DNA of 64,000 nt. Source: Flexivirga caeni. Lineage in GTDB: Bacteria; Actinomycetota; Actinomycetes; Actinomycetales; Dermatophilaceae. Made by a program: the position numbers and the translations under genes. The notes under the pieces are model-generated. The model saw only the letters and a list, made by a program, of their open reading frames with translations. It was not told where the DNA came from and made no database searches. The stretch spans positions 62,001-126,000 of the forward strand of contig NZ_RJJQ01000003.1 of the NCBI RefSeq assembly GCF_003724155.1. The letters run 5' to 3'. Below, one piece after another: positions 7,635 to 15,813 of this stretch. Positions within the stretch are counted from its first letter, which is position 1. Each line of letters begins with the position of its first letter.

Positions 7635-9998
7635 ATGCCAGGTTCAATCCTCGGAACGCGCGTCCGCAGAGTGGAAGATGCCGACCTGGTGGTCGGTGCC
7701 TCCACCTTCGTCGGGAATCTCCAACTCGACGGGTTGCTGCACGCGGCGTTCGTCCGGTCCCCGTTCGCCCACGCCCTCCTGCAGGGCGTCGACACGAGTG
7801 AGGCGGCCGCGGCACCCGGCGTGATCGCGGTCTTCACCGCCGACGACCTCCACCTGCCGCCGCACTTCGGGTTGATGGTCGTCAATCCCGATCTCCCACG
7901 CCCGCCGCTGGCGACCGACCGGGTCCGCTTCGTCGGCGAGCCGGTGGCGATCGTCGTCGCGGAGACACGCGCAGCGGCGGCCGACGCCGTCGAGCTGGTC
8001 GACGTCGACTACGACCCGCTGCCGGCGGTCACCGACGCGGAAGCTGCGCTCGCACCCGGTGCCGAGCTGCAGTTCCCGGACTTCGGCACCAACCTGGTGA
8101 TCGGCAATCGGGCTGCGACGCAAGAGGATCCGCTTGCCGGGGCCGAAGTGGTCGTGCCTGCCCGGATGGTCAATCAACGGGTCGCTGTCGTCCCGATGGA
8201 GGGCAACGCGATCGTTGCCGACCCGTGCGGGGACGCAGCGCACGAGCTCGTCATCCACGCCTCGACCCAGATGCCGCACGGCTTCCAGGCGATGGTGTGC
8301 GCCGAGTTCGGCCTGGCTGCCGAACGGGTGCGGATCATCGCGCCGCACGTCGGCGGCGCCTTCGGCGGCAAGGCGGGTATGGCAGCCGAGCACGCGGCGG
8401 TGATCGGTGCCGCCCGCGCGCTGGGTCAGCCGGTGGCCTGGGTGGAAACCCGCTCGGAGAACGTCCAGGGCATGCACGGGCGCGGCCAGGTCGGCTACTA
8501 CGAACTCGGCCTCACCCGCGACGGCCGCATCACCGGCCTGCGGGCGCGCGTCATCGGCGACTGCGGTGCCTGGGCCGGCTTCGGGGGCGCGCTGCCCATT
8601 CACATGACCGCACTCATGGTGCCCGGCGTGTATGACGTCCCGGTCGTCTCCTACAGCGCCTGCTCCGCGACGACCAACACAGCTCCGATGGGTGCTTTCC
8701 GGGGAGCGGGCCGGCCTGAGGCGGCGGCGCACATCGAGCGGCTGATGGACATCGCCGCGGACCAGATGGGCATCGATCCGGTCGACCTGCGCAGGCGAAA
8801 CTTCATCGACCCCAGCGCTTTTCCGGTGACGACGCAGGTCGGGGCGACATACGACTCGGGCGACTACGACCTGCCGTTGCGCGAAGCACTGCGGCTGGCC
8901 GACTACGACGGGTTGCGCGCGGAACAGGCCCGGCGTCGCGATGCCGGAGACGTGGTGCAGCTCGGCATCGGCGTCAGCGTCTACGTCGAGGTCACCGCGC
9001 CGGGCGGGGGCTCGGAATTCGGTTCGGTGACCGTGCATGACGACGGCACCGCGACCGTCTCGTCGGGCACGTCGGCACACGGGCAGGGCCACGCGACGGC
9101 GTTCTCGATGCTCGTCTCGGACACGCTCGGGATCCCCATGGACAGGATCACCTACGTGCAATCCGACACCGCCGTGGTCCCCCGCGGTGGCGGCACCGGC
9201 GGGTCGCGATCGCTCCAACTCGGCGGCAGCGCAGTCGTTTCCGCTGCGCGCGAAGTGCGCGAGCAGGCGCGCCGGCACGCCGCGACCCTGCTCGAAGCGG
9301 CCCTCGACGACATCGTGCTGACCGAGGAGGGCACCTTCGGTGTCGCCGGAGTGCCCACCGGAGCCACCGTGAGCTGGACCGAGGTGGCCGCCGCCGCTGG
9401 GCAAGCGGGCCAGGATCTCTCCGCCGGGCTCGACGTCAACCAGGAGGGGTCGACCTTTCCATTCGGAGCGCACGTCTCCGTCGTCGAGGTCGACACCGAG
9501 ACCGGCCAGGTCCGCCCTGTGCGGCACGTCGCGGTCGACGACTGCGGTCGTGTGCTCAACCCGTTGCTGGTCGAGGGCCAGCAACATGGTGGCCTCGCCC
9601 AGGGCATCGCGCAGGCGCTCTATGAAGAGGTCGTCTTCGACGCCGACGGTCAGCCGATGACCGGCACGCTCGCCGACTACGCGATGCCGAGCTCGGCGGA
9701 CCTGATCTCCTTCGAGACGGCGTCGACGGTGACCCCGTCGCCGCTGAATGCGTTGGGGGCCAAGGGGATCGGCGAGTCGGCGACCATCGGCTCGACGCCG
9801 GCCGTGCAGAATGCCGTGGTCGACGCCGTCAGTCACCTCGGGGTCCGGCACATCGACCTGCCGTGCACTCCGCAGCGGGTCTGGCGGGCGATCCAGGATG
9901 CCCGCGCCGGCACGCTGCCCGATGTATGGCGCGAGCCGCCCGACGTCTTCGCGGACCTGCCGGTCAGCGGCGGCGTGGACAACGCCGCTGGTATCTGA
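7635..9998 (+). CDS. Molybdenum hydroxylase large subunit (xanthine dehydrogenase/aldehyde oxidase family), orphan
   Basis: This 787-residue protein carries the molybdopterin-binding large subunit of the xanthine dehydrogenase/CO dehydrogenase family. An N-terminal ald_Xan_dh domain (about 15-125) is followed by cofactor-binding motifs GGAFGGKAGM, GAFRGAGRPE, GTSAHGQGH and the catalytic-Glu region KGIGESATIGS near residue 715. The Mo-CODH form I active-site loop (AYXCSFR) is absent and GAFRGAGR is present, so this is form II-like and CO oxidation is not supported. The usual FAD subunit (CoxM) and 2Fe-2S subunit (CoxS) are not encoded nearby, which is unusual because electrons need them. Substrate likely an aldehyde, purine or N-heterocycle. 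Confidence 0.88.
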   Translation: MPGSILGTRVRRVEDADLVVGASTFVGNLQLDGLLHAAFVRSPFAHALLQGVDTSEAAAAPGVIAVFTADDLHLPPHFGLMVVNPDLPRPPLATDRVRFVGEPVAIVVAETRAAAADAVELVDVDYDPLPAVTDAEAALAPGAELQFPDFGTNLVIGNRAATQEDPLAGAEVVVPARMVNQRVAVVPMEGNAIVADPCGDAAHELVIHASTQMPHGFQAMVCAEFGLAAERVRIIAPHVGGAFGGKAGMAAEHAAVIGAARALGQPVAWVETRSENVQGMHGRGQVGYYELGLTRDGRITGLRARVIGDCGAWAGFGGALPIHMTALMVPGVYDVPVVSYSACSATTNTAPMGAFRGAGRPEAAAHIERLMDIAADQMGIDPVDLRRRNFIDPSAFPVTTQVGATYDSGDYDLPLREALRLADYDGLRAEQARRRDAGDVVQLGIGVSVYVEVTAPGGGSEFGSVTVHDDGTATVSSGTSAHGQGHATAFSMLVSDTLGIPMDRITYVQSDTAVVPRGGGTGGSRSLQLGGSAVVSAAREVREQARRHAATLLEAALDDIVLTEEGTFGVAGVPTGATVSWTEVAAAAGQAGQDLSAGLDVNQEGSTFPFGAHVSVVEVDTETGQVRPVRHVAVDDCGRVLNPLLVEGQQHGGLAQGIAQALYEEVVFDADGQPMTGTLADYAMPSSADLISFETASTVTPSPLNALGAKGIGESATIGSTPAVQNAVVDAVSHLGVRHIDLPCTPQRVWRAIQDARAGTLPDVWREPPDVFADLPVSGGVDNAAGI

Positions 9999-10046
9999 CG
10001 CTGTCGTCGCGACGGCCCGACGGCGGTCGCGTTGCCGCCCGTGCCG

Positions 10047-11546
10047 TCAGGAACTCACGCGCAACTGGTCGTCCATGTCCTCCAGCTCCATGCCCTTGGT
10101 CTCTCGGACCCAGCGCGACACGAAGACGAAAGAGAGCAGGGCGAATAAGGCGTAAAGGCCGTAGGCGACGCCGAGCGAGAGATCCTTCAACGGAGAAAAG
10201 GTCTCGGTGATCGCGAAGTTCGCGATCCACTGGGCGCCGGCCGCAACAGCCAGGCCGGACGCGCGGATCCGGTTGGGGAACAGTTCGCCGAGCAGCACCC
10301 ACACCACTGGCCCCCACGAGAGGGCGAAGGCCACGACGAAGAGGTTGGCGGCCACGAGAGCGATCGGACCGGCGGCGCCGCTCAGGTGCGGCTGACCGTT
10401 GGTCACGTTGGCGGTGCCGAAGATGACCGCCATGGTGCCGAGGGTGACCGTCATGCCGGCGGAGCCGATGAGCAGTAGCGGCTTGCGGCCGACCTTGTCG
10501 ACGAACGCGATCGCGATGAACGTTGCCGCGATGTTGATCAGCGAACTGATCACCGAGATGACGAACGAGTCGTTCGAGGAGAAGCCGACAGCGCTCCACA
10601 GCACCGTCGAGAAGTAGAAGATCACGTTGATGCCGACGAACTGCTGGAAAACCGACAGCAACAGGCCGATCCAGACGATCGGCAGCAAGCCGAGGGCAGG
10701 GCCTCGCAGGTCGCTCCAAGCCGGCGGCTTCTCGCGCTTCAAGGAGTCCTTGATCGAGTTCACCTTCACCACGAGCGCCTCGCCGCGCAGCCCGAGCACC
10801 CGCTCGAGCACCTCCCGGGCTCGCGTGTCCTTACCCGCGGCGAGAAGGTAGCGCGGTGACTCGGGGATCGTGAGGGACAGGCCGCCATAAATGACCGCCG
10901 GGACGAGCATGGCGAGGAACATCCAGCGCCAGGCCGGGATGCTGGCGATTTCGCCGGAGGAGGCGATCGCGCAATGCACGGAACCGTGCTTGGGGATGTC
11001 CGGCGCCGCACAGTGCCCACCGCCGAGGTAGAACGCGTAGTCCACGAGCAGTGCGGCGAAGATGCCGAAGACGATCGCCAGTTGCTGCAGCGAGGCGAGC
11101 CGGCCACGGATCCGCGCCGGCGAGACCTCGGCGATGTACGTCGGCGCGATGACGGACGCGACCCCGATGCCGAGGCCACCGATCACCCGGAACACCATCA
11201 AGGTGATGAGGTCGGGAGCAACCGCGGTGCCGATGGCGGCGATGAGGAACAACAGCGCCGCAACCCGCATCACCAGCAGTCGGCCCCAGCGGTCGGCCCA
11301 CTGACCCGCGAACACCGCACCCACCGCCGCACCGAGCAGGGCGATGGCGACCGCGAAGCCCAAGAGGAAGCTGGAGTGCACGTGGAAGTGGAATTGAATC
11401 GCGTCGACAGCGCCGTTGATCACCGAACTGTCGTAGCCGAACAAGAAGCCGCCCATGGCTGCCACGGCCGCGATCAGGCCGACGCCGTGGCCACCTTCCC
11501 CTTCGTCGGCTGACGGACTGCCGGTGGGTGCTGGATCCTTGCTCAT
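10047..11546 (-). CDS. MFS sugar:H+ symporter (sugar porter family)
   Basis: This 499-residue protein with about 12 transmembrane helices belongs to the sugar porter family. Diagnostic motifs are present: DRWGR after helix 2, PESPRYL at the end of helix 6, GRKPLLLIG in the second half, PNRIRASG, and ETKGMELEDM at the C-terminus. It probably imports a hexose, pentose or polyol with protons. A strong SD (AGGAGG) lies just upstream of the ATG at 11546. The upstream region has a perfect 9-bp palindrome likely to be a repressor site. It converges on the molybdenum hydroxylase gene and diverges from the dienelactone hydrolase. Confidence 0.92.
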   Translation of the reverse strand: MSKDPAPTGSPSADEGEGGHGVGLIAAVAAMGGFLFGYDSSVINGAVDAIQFHFHVHSSFLLGFAVAIALLGAAVGAVFAGQWADRWGRLLVMRVAALLFLIAAIGTAVAPDLITLMVFRVIGGLGIGVASVIAPTYIAEVSPARIRGRLASLQQLAIVFGIFAALLVDYAFYLGGGHCAAPDIPKHGSVHCAIASSGEIASIPAWRWMFLAMLVPAVIYGGLSLTIPESPRYLLAAGKDTRAREVLERVLGLRGEALVVKVNSIKDSLKREKPPAWSDLRGPALGLLPIVWIGLLLSVFQQFVGINVIFYFSTVLWSAVGFSSNDSFVISVISSLINIAATFIAIAFVDKVGRKPLLLIGSAGMTVTLGTMAVIFGTANVTNGQPHLSGAAGPIALVAANLFVVAFALSWGPVVWVLLGELFPNRIRASGLAVAAGAQWIANFAITETFSPLKDLSLGVAYGLYALFALLSFVFVSRWVRETKGMELEDMDDQLRVSS

Positions 11547-11586
11547 GGACGCCTCCTAGGATGCGCGGCCGCGGATCGTACGGTGT

Positions 11587-11629
11587 GAGTTATATCCCAT
11601 ATAACTCGGGTCAAACAGTGCATGTGCAC
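11587..11629. promoter_or_regulatory. Palindromic operator candidates upstream of the sugar porter
   Basis: A perfect inverted repeat GAGTTATAT / ATATAACTC with a 3-base spacer spans 11587-11607. A second short dyad, GTGCA-TG-TGCAC, spans 11618-11629. On the minus strand a TTGACC hexamer precedes the first palindrome, so the palindrome overlaps the probable -10 region of the transporter promoter. This AT-rich dyad stands out in a GC-rich background. The binding protein is unknown; GntR- or LacI-type are possible. Confidence 0.5.
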
Positions 11630-11732
11630 GATCGGTTCAGGAAACTTTTCAGCAGCCGGGCCGGACCAGCAGGAAAGCGGCCTGCCGATCCGGGAATCCG
11701 CGTCCTGAGCGTCGATCGGGCAGACTGCGGAT

Positions 11733-12446
11733 ATGAGTGAACTGATCGACATACCCACACCGGATGGCCGGATGCCGGCGCACCGGTTCCTGCCGGAGTC
11801 GGGCACCGGACCCACCCTCGTGCTCTTCCAGGAGATCTTCGGCGTCACCGACTACATCACCCAGCGGGCGACCGACCTCGCCGCGCTCGGCTACGTCGTG
11901 ATCGCACCCGAAATGTATTGGCGCCTGGACAATTCCGAGATCGACTACAGCCGGGACGACGCGCTCCAGCAGGCGATGAACCTGATGACCAGCCTCGACT
12001 GGACGACCGCCGTCGCCGACGGCGTGGCGGCGGTGACTGCGGCTCACGCCGACGAGCACGTCACCGAGGGAGTGGGCGTCTTCGGCTTCTGCTTCGGGGG
12101 CGGACTCGCGTTCAACGTCGCCGCCGCGACCACCGTCGACGTGTTGGTCAGCTACTACGGCTCGGCGTTGCCGGGGTTGCTCGACCTCGCCGGTGACGTC
12201 ACCGCACCGAGCCTGCACCACTTCGGGACCGCCGACGACTACATCCCGCTGGAGGTCGTCGAGCAGATCCGCACTGCGGTGTCGCGCGACGGCGTGCGCT
12301 TCGAGACGTATGACGGTGCCGGGCACGCCTTCGACAACCCGGCGCCGATGTTCCACCATACGGAGGCGTCGGCCGCCGCGTGGCGCAACACGGTCGACTT
12401 CCTCCGCGCGGCCTTGCCGCCGACCGGGAGCCGGAGCGGCAGGTGA
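11733..12446 (+). CDS. Dienelactone hydrolase family protein
   Basis: This 237-residue alpha/beta hydrolase has the nucleophile elbow FGFCFGGG (Cys nucleophile) near residue 120, a later acidic residue in HFGTADDYIP and the catalytic His in GAGHAFDN, matching the Cys-Asp-His triad of dienelactone hydrolases. The family hydrolyses dienelactones in chlorocatechol pathways, but many members are general esterases, and no aromatic-degradation genes are adjacent. It is divergent from the sugar porter across about 186 bp. Confidence 0.87.
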   Translation: MSELIDIPTPDGRMPAHRFLPESGTGPTLVLFQEIFGVTDYITQRATDLAALGYVVIAPEMYWRLDNSEIDYSRDDALQQAMNLMTSLDWTTAVADGVAAVTAAHADEHVTEGVGVFGFCFGGGLAFNVAAATTVDVLVSYYGSALPGLLDLAGDVTAPSLHHFGTADDYIPLEVVEQIRTAVSRDGVRFETYDGAGHAFDNPAPMFHHTEASAAAWRNTVDFLRAALPPTGSRSGR

Positions 12447-12574
12447 TCACAGACAGGTGACGGGAAGGTATCGATTTCCTGGGAGTGCGCGTGTGGCGCT
12501 CAGGGACCGTCCGGGATGGACGTACCGTCAGACTGAGACAATCTGTTCCTGCGCGGACATTGAGGGGGTATGAC

Positions 12575-13792
12575 GTGTCCCATCCGCTGACTCGCCGGCT
12601 GGCGCTGGGTGGTGCTTTCGCGGCAGCCATCACAGTTTGCGCGGCGGCATGCGGCAGCCTAGAGAAGGATCACGCGTCCGGCCAGGAAGCGAGTGAGAAG
12701 CCGACGAGGACACCGGCTGCGACCACAGCCGCACCCGATCCACCCACCGTGACGGTCGCCGGCCAGTCCGGCGACACGATCGCGTTCGGCGCGCCCGTGG
12801 TGCTGAACTCCTCGGCGGCACTGCGGACGATCGCGGTGACGGATGCGTCGGGCCACGCTGTCGACGGCGCCTTCTCGGCGAAGCACACGTCGTGGTCCAG
12901 CACCGGTCCGATCGGCCCCGGCGTGTCGTGGACCTGGACGGCGACCACCCCGGGTGGCGCGGTCAGCCACGGCACGATCGCATCCACCGCTGCCACCCGG
13001 ACGGCGTCCGCGGTCGGGAACATCGGTCCCGGTGTGACTGTCGGGGTCGCGGCACCGATAGTGGTCAACTTCAACACCCTGGTCACGGACAAGGCCGCGG
13101 TCGAACGGCAACTCCAGGTGCTGGTGCGTCCGAACGGGTCCCAGACGTGGTCCCCGGCCGCCGGATCGTGGGCGTGGCTGCCCGACAACGCTCCGAACTC
13201 GACTGTGCACTTCCGGACGCGCGAGTACTGGCCGGCGTATTCGGAAGTCCGCGTGATCATGCCGCTCGCGCACCTCGACTGGGGTGGAGGCGTCACGGGC
13301 GAGCAGGACTTCGACTGGAAATTCAGCATCGGCCGTTCGCAGGTGGTCATCGCCGACGCGCGGACCCACGCGATCGCGATCTTCCGGGACGGTGCACACG
13401 TCGCGACATACCCGGCGTCATACGGCCTCGACTCGGACCCGCGCCGCGTCACCCGGACCGGCATCAACATCGTCACCGAGAAGCTGCAGACCATCGACAT
13501 GAAGTCGAAGGTCTTCCACTACAGCGACATCGAGCACTGGGCGGTGCGGTTCAACGACGACGGGCAGTTCATCCACGCGAACCCGGCCACCCTTGCCGAA
13601 CAAGGACATTCGAACGTTTCGCACGGATGCATCAACCTGTCGACCGAGAACGCGAAGGCGTATTACCCGACCGCGATCTACGGCGACCCCGTCGACGTGC
13701 GCGGCACCAGTGTGCTGCTCGACGACACCCGCACCCAGCTCTACGACTGGGCGCTGTCCTGGAAGCAGTGGACGGCGCTGTCGGCGCTCTAA
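12575..13792 (+). CDS. L,D-transpeptidase lipoprotein (Ig-like + YkuD domain)
   Basis: This protein of about 405 residues makes 3-3 peptidoglycan crosslinks outside the membrane. A signal peptide ends in lipobox AAAC. Two Ig-like domains follow (about 50-240) and then a YkuD catalytic domain with the active-site motif SHGCINLS (Cys about 350) and an upstream His (FIHAN). This is the actinobacterial LdtMt2-type layout. The GTG at 12575 is chosen because a purine-rich SD (GAGGGGG) precedes it and the signal peptide then begins properly; the longer open frame adds an unlikely leader. It converges with and slightly overlaps the DUF2185-like gene. Confidence 0.9.
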   Translation: MSHPLTRRLALGGAFAAAITVCAAACGSLEKDHASGQEASEKPTRTPAATTAAPDPPTVTVAGQSGDTIAFGAPVVLNSSAALRTIAVTDASGHAVDGAFSAKHTSWSSTGPIGPGVSWTWTATTPGGAVSHGTIASTAATRTASAVGNIGPGVTVGVAAPIVVNFNTLVTDKAAVERQLQVLVRPNGSQTWSPAAGSWAWLPDNAPNSTVHFRTREYWPAYSEVRVIMPLAHLDWGGGVTGEQDFDWKFSIGRSQVVIADARTHAIAIFRDGAHVATYPASYGLDSDPRRVTRTGINIVTEKLQTIDMKSKVFHYSDIEHWAVRFNDDGQFIHANPATLAEQGHSNVSHGCINLSTENAKAYYPTAIYGDPVDVRGTSVLLDDTRTQLYDWALSWKQWTALSAL

Positions 13793-14151
13793 CCGGCTTT
13801 GTCGAGAGCGGCCACCTCCCACGCCGAGTCGGGATCAGCGCGCCACGCCTCGTGATCGAGTGGTAGGTCGCGGATGTCGCGAAGGCTGGGCGCCGCGCGC
13901 ATCAGATGCGCGACGTGCACGCGCCTGGTGTCGCCGGTCGTATGGCGTGCCGCGCCGCAGTGGAAAGTCCAGTCCTCTGCGCCCGCCGGCGTCGATTGAC
14001 GCGCTGCCCATAGGATCGCGCGGCCTTCGGTCACGACGTGGACGCAGGAGACGGCTTGGCTCTCCGGCGGAACGGGGAATTCCCACGGCGGATCGATCGC
14101 CAGACCCCCGGTGTGTGTGAGCGATCCGAGCTTGCATCCGTCATGGCACAA
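13789..14151 (-). CDS. DUF2185/Imm33-like small protein
   Basis: This 120-residue cytoplasmic protein has a central pattern (AVSCVHVVTEGRAILWAARQ, then EDWTFHCG and a conserved late Trp) that resembles DUF2185, a family that includes predicted immunity proteins. The match is by eye. It overlaps the L,D-transpeptidase stop by 4 nt on the opposite strand. It lies in an accessory patch next to a toxin-antitoxin pair and gene remnants, which fits an immunity or orphan-defence origin, though no cognate toxin is visible. Confidence 0.6.
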   Translation of the reverse strand: MCHDGCKLGSLTHTGGLAIDPPWEFPVPPESQAVSCVHVVTEGRAILWAARQSTPAGAEDWTFHCGAARHTTGDTRRVHVAHLMRAAPSLRDIRDLPLDHEAWRADPDSAWEVAALDKAG

Positions 14152-14181
14152 GCTCGAGTTATCAGTGAGGCTGATGTGAAT

Positions 14182-14610
14182 CTAGAGGCGTTCTGGTAGG
14201 AGTGTCAGCGCGTCGACGTGCTGAGGCCGCACGGCGGTGAAGTGCCGACGATCCAGCGTTGCCACCTCTGTGATGTTCAGTCGTTCGGCGAGGGCGATCA
14301 CTGAGGCGTCGGTGGTGCCGAGTGGCAGGTCTTCATATTGCTCGTTGAGTTCGGCCATCCGCTCGTAGTCGGCGGCGGTGAGATCGACAGGCTCGAAGTC
14401 TCCCTGGGCGACTCCGTAGAGGAACTGGGTTTCCATGGCGGGGCCGACACGGTCCATTAACAGGTATCCGACTTCAGCGGCGACGGTGCTCGGGAGCAGG
14501 AGGCGGCGCTTGGCCAAGCGCAGACTCGTGAACAGCTCCGCACACTGGTGATAGTGCTGATCGTTCCGTGTTGCTGCAGCGAAGATCGGACCAGTGTCGA
14601 ACAGGATCAC
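14182..14610 (-). CDS. vapC: PIN-domain ribonuclease toxin (VapC family)
   Basis: This 142-residue PIN-domain protein has the four acidic metal-binding positions of the family: Asp5 (MILFDTGP), Glu46 (STVAAEVGY), Asp101 (LGTTDASV) and Asp120 (VATLDRRH). The toxins of this family cleave tRNA or rRNA. The start overlaps the upstream antitoxin gene by 4 nt, the usual toxin-antitoxin arrangement. All catalytic positions are intact, so it is probably active. Confidence 0.87.
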   Translation of the reverse strand: MILFDTGPIFAAATRNDQHYHQCAELFTSLRLAKRRLLLPSTVAAEVGYLLMDRVGPAMETQFLYGVAQGDFEPVDLTAADYERMAELNEQYEDLPLGTTDASVIALAERLNITEVATLDRRHFTAVRPQHVDALTLLPERL

Positions 14611-14828
14611 AGCGAGTCGCTGCCGAAGCCCGCGAGGTACTTGTCGGTGTTCGCGGAAACGTCGCTGCTGCCGTGCTTGGTCTCGCCAGCACCGATCCAG
14701 GCGAACGGCTCCGTGGTCCGAGCAGTGCGTTGCTCTGCGCGTCGGCGCAAGATCTCAGCTGCCGCCGGCACCTGGTCGTCCGGCAGCGCATCGACGAGTT
14801 CGTGCAGTTCGTTGCGGTCCACGCTCAT
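14607..14828 (-). CDS. Antitoxin of the PIN-domain toxin
   Basis: This 73-residue protein begins with the ELHELVDALPDDQVPAA pattern common to antitoxins paired with PIN toxins, then a disordered C-terminal tail ending LAGFGSDSL that would wrap the toxin. The ATG at 14828 is chosen over a frame that extends to 14873. It overlaps the toxin gene by 4 nt. It probably autoregulates the pair. Confidence 0.75.
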   Translation of the reverse strand: MSVDRNELHELVDALPDDQVPAAAEILRRRAEQRTARTTEPFAWIGAGETKHGSSDVSANTDKYLAGFGSDSL

Positions 14829-15041
14829 GTGTTCAGTGTAGGAGACGCGACCGACAAGAAACTCGGACCACAACGCATCAGCGGCAGCGTCGCTCGCGGC
14901 GACAAGACTCCAGATCCCACCTGGCCCGCGATGTGCGGCACCGAGTCTGTGGGAACCCCTTGGACTCGAGGTGTTTCGGCGTTCAGGTGGGCGCCTGCGG
15001 GCTGTGGCACTGGTGTCGGCGGCTGATCTACCGTCGGAACC

Positions 15042-15375
15042 ATGCTCACCCTCACGATCATCGCCACGGTGGTCGGCAAGGCCTCGACTCGGTGGTCGTG
15101 CACCGGCCGGTCCTGGGTGAGGTCGAGGGGCGGGTTGTGTACCCGGTCGCTTGCACGGGCAACACCGGATACGAGGACCGGGCTCCGCTCGGAAGCATCG
15201 CCATGACGCAGTCCGAGCGGTTCACGCTAAGCCTCGGGGTCCGCGAGACCTACCCGAGTTCAGAGTCAAGATCATCTGCCGTGCTGGGGAAGACGAGTGG
15301 GTGCTGACGCGGGTGCTCGACAACCCCCGCGGCTCTCGCCCGCCCTGCGTCTCCGCAGTCGCCTTCGGTCGGTAG
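15042..15375 (+). pseudogene. Frameshifted remnant of a small gene, family unknown
   Basis: Three successive plus-strand frames each show strong third-position GC and protein-like composition: MLTLTIIATVVGKA from 15042, then DSVVVHRPVLGEVEGRVVY and onward, then EFRVKIICRAGEDEWVLTRV to a TAG at 15373-15375. Each switch is consistent with loss of one base, at roughly 15078-15095 and 15253-15258. The second junction would be repaired by restoring one G (Pro-Glu-Phe). The repaired length (334 + 2 = 336) is a whole number of codons, giving 111 residues. Function not recognised. 14829-15041 shows no other gene. Confidence 0.4.
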
Positions 15376-15378
15376 CCC

Positions 15379-15640
15379 TCAGTGATCGGTCTGGGGCAGG
15401 ACGCGCACTCGCCCAGGCCTGCCCGAGTCCCGCGGCGAGGGCGTGAGCGGGGACGTGACCGGCGTCCGCGTTCAGCTTCGCCTCACCGCGAGGCGTGAGT
15501 GCCCACAAGTCCTTCTCGGGGCGCATGACCAAGCCCTGGTCCCGCAGGCGACCGAGGGTCGCGCTGGCGCAGAAGGTTGCCATGGCCGGCGAGTTCGTCG
15601 ACCTGCTTCGTTCCCGACGCACCTGAAGCCGCAACGACAA
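15379..15640 (-). pseudogene. Frameshifted winged-helix-like remnant
   Basis: The minus-strand frame encodes LGRLRDQGLVMRPEKDLWAL followed by TPRGEAKL, the recognition-helix and wing pattern of a small winged-helix regulator. After GLGQ it runs into a non-conserved tail. A one-base shift instead gives PGRVRVLPQTDH and a TGA at 15379-15381, a more natural end. I infer a frameshift at about 15415-15430. The N-terminus is also unclear (TTG at 15640 or ATG at 15583). It adjoins the other remnant and the toxin-antitoxin pair. Confidence 0.38.
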
Positions 15641-15651
15641 CGTACGACAAC

Positions 15652-15714
15652 GAGAAACGGCGCCTGCCGTTGGACGACGTCGAAAGACGTTTCCGCAGGT
15701 CAGGCGCCGTTCTC
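15652..15714. terminator. Long inverted repeat downstream of glnA
   Basis: Arms 15652-15666 and 15701-15714 share GAGAA(A)CGGCGCCTG and its complement with a single one-base bulge. The 34-base interval contains its own small stem with a GAAA loop (ACGTC-GAAA-GACGT). It lies between the glnA stop and the degraded regulator and could terminate either transcript. There is no U tract. Confidence 0.45.
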
Positions 15715-15741
15715 GGCGGCTACTGACAGGGCTGAACAGGC

Positions 15742-15787
15742 GCCCTTCGATACGCCCTCGGCTAGCGCCTCGGGCTACTCAGGACAC
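15742..15787 (-). repeat. Interspersed CCTGAGTAGC...TATCGAAGGG element, copy 1
   Basis: Read on the minus strand this segment has GTCCTGAGTAGCC at one end and GTATCGAAGGG at the other. The same two words in the same order flank the element at 42480-42535 on the plus strand. The middle differs. Intergenic copies with these words look like a dispersed repeat rather than coding sequence. Confidence 0.5.
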
Positions 15788-15813
15788 GGCCCGGCATACC
15801 TACGCCTCACTGC

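Noticed and set aside
7644-9851. Very long open frame antisense to the molybdenum hydroxylase gene (735 codons)
   Set aside because: High-GC genes leave long open frames on the other strand; composition is Arg/His/Asp-biased and no domain is visible.
7635-9998. CO dehydrogenase large subunit (coxL)
   Set aside because: The form I active-site loop with the Cys needed for Mo-Cu CO oxidation is absent; GAFRGAGR is present instead.
14825-15103. 92-codon minus frame between the antitoxin and the remnant
   Set aside because: No SD, no motif, and it overlaps both the antitoxin start and a better-supported remnant.
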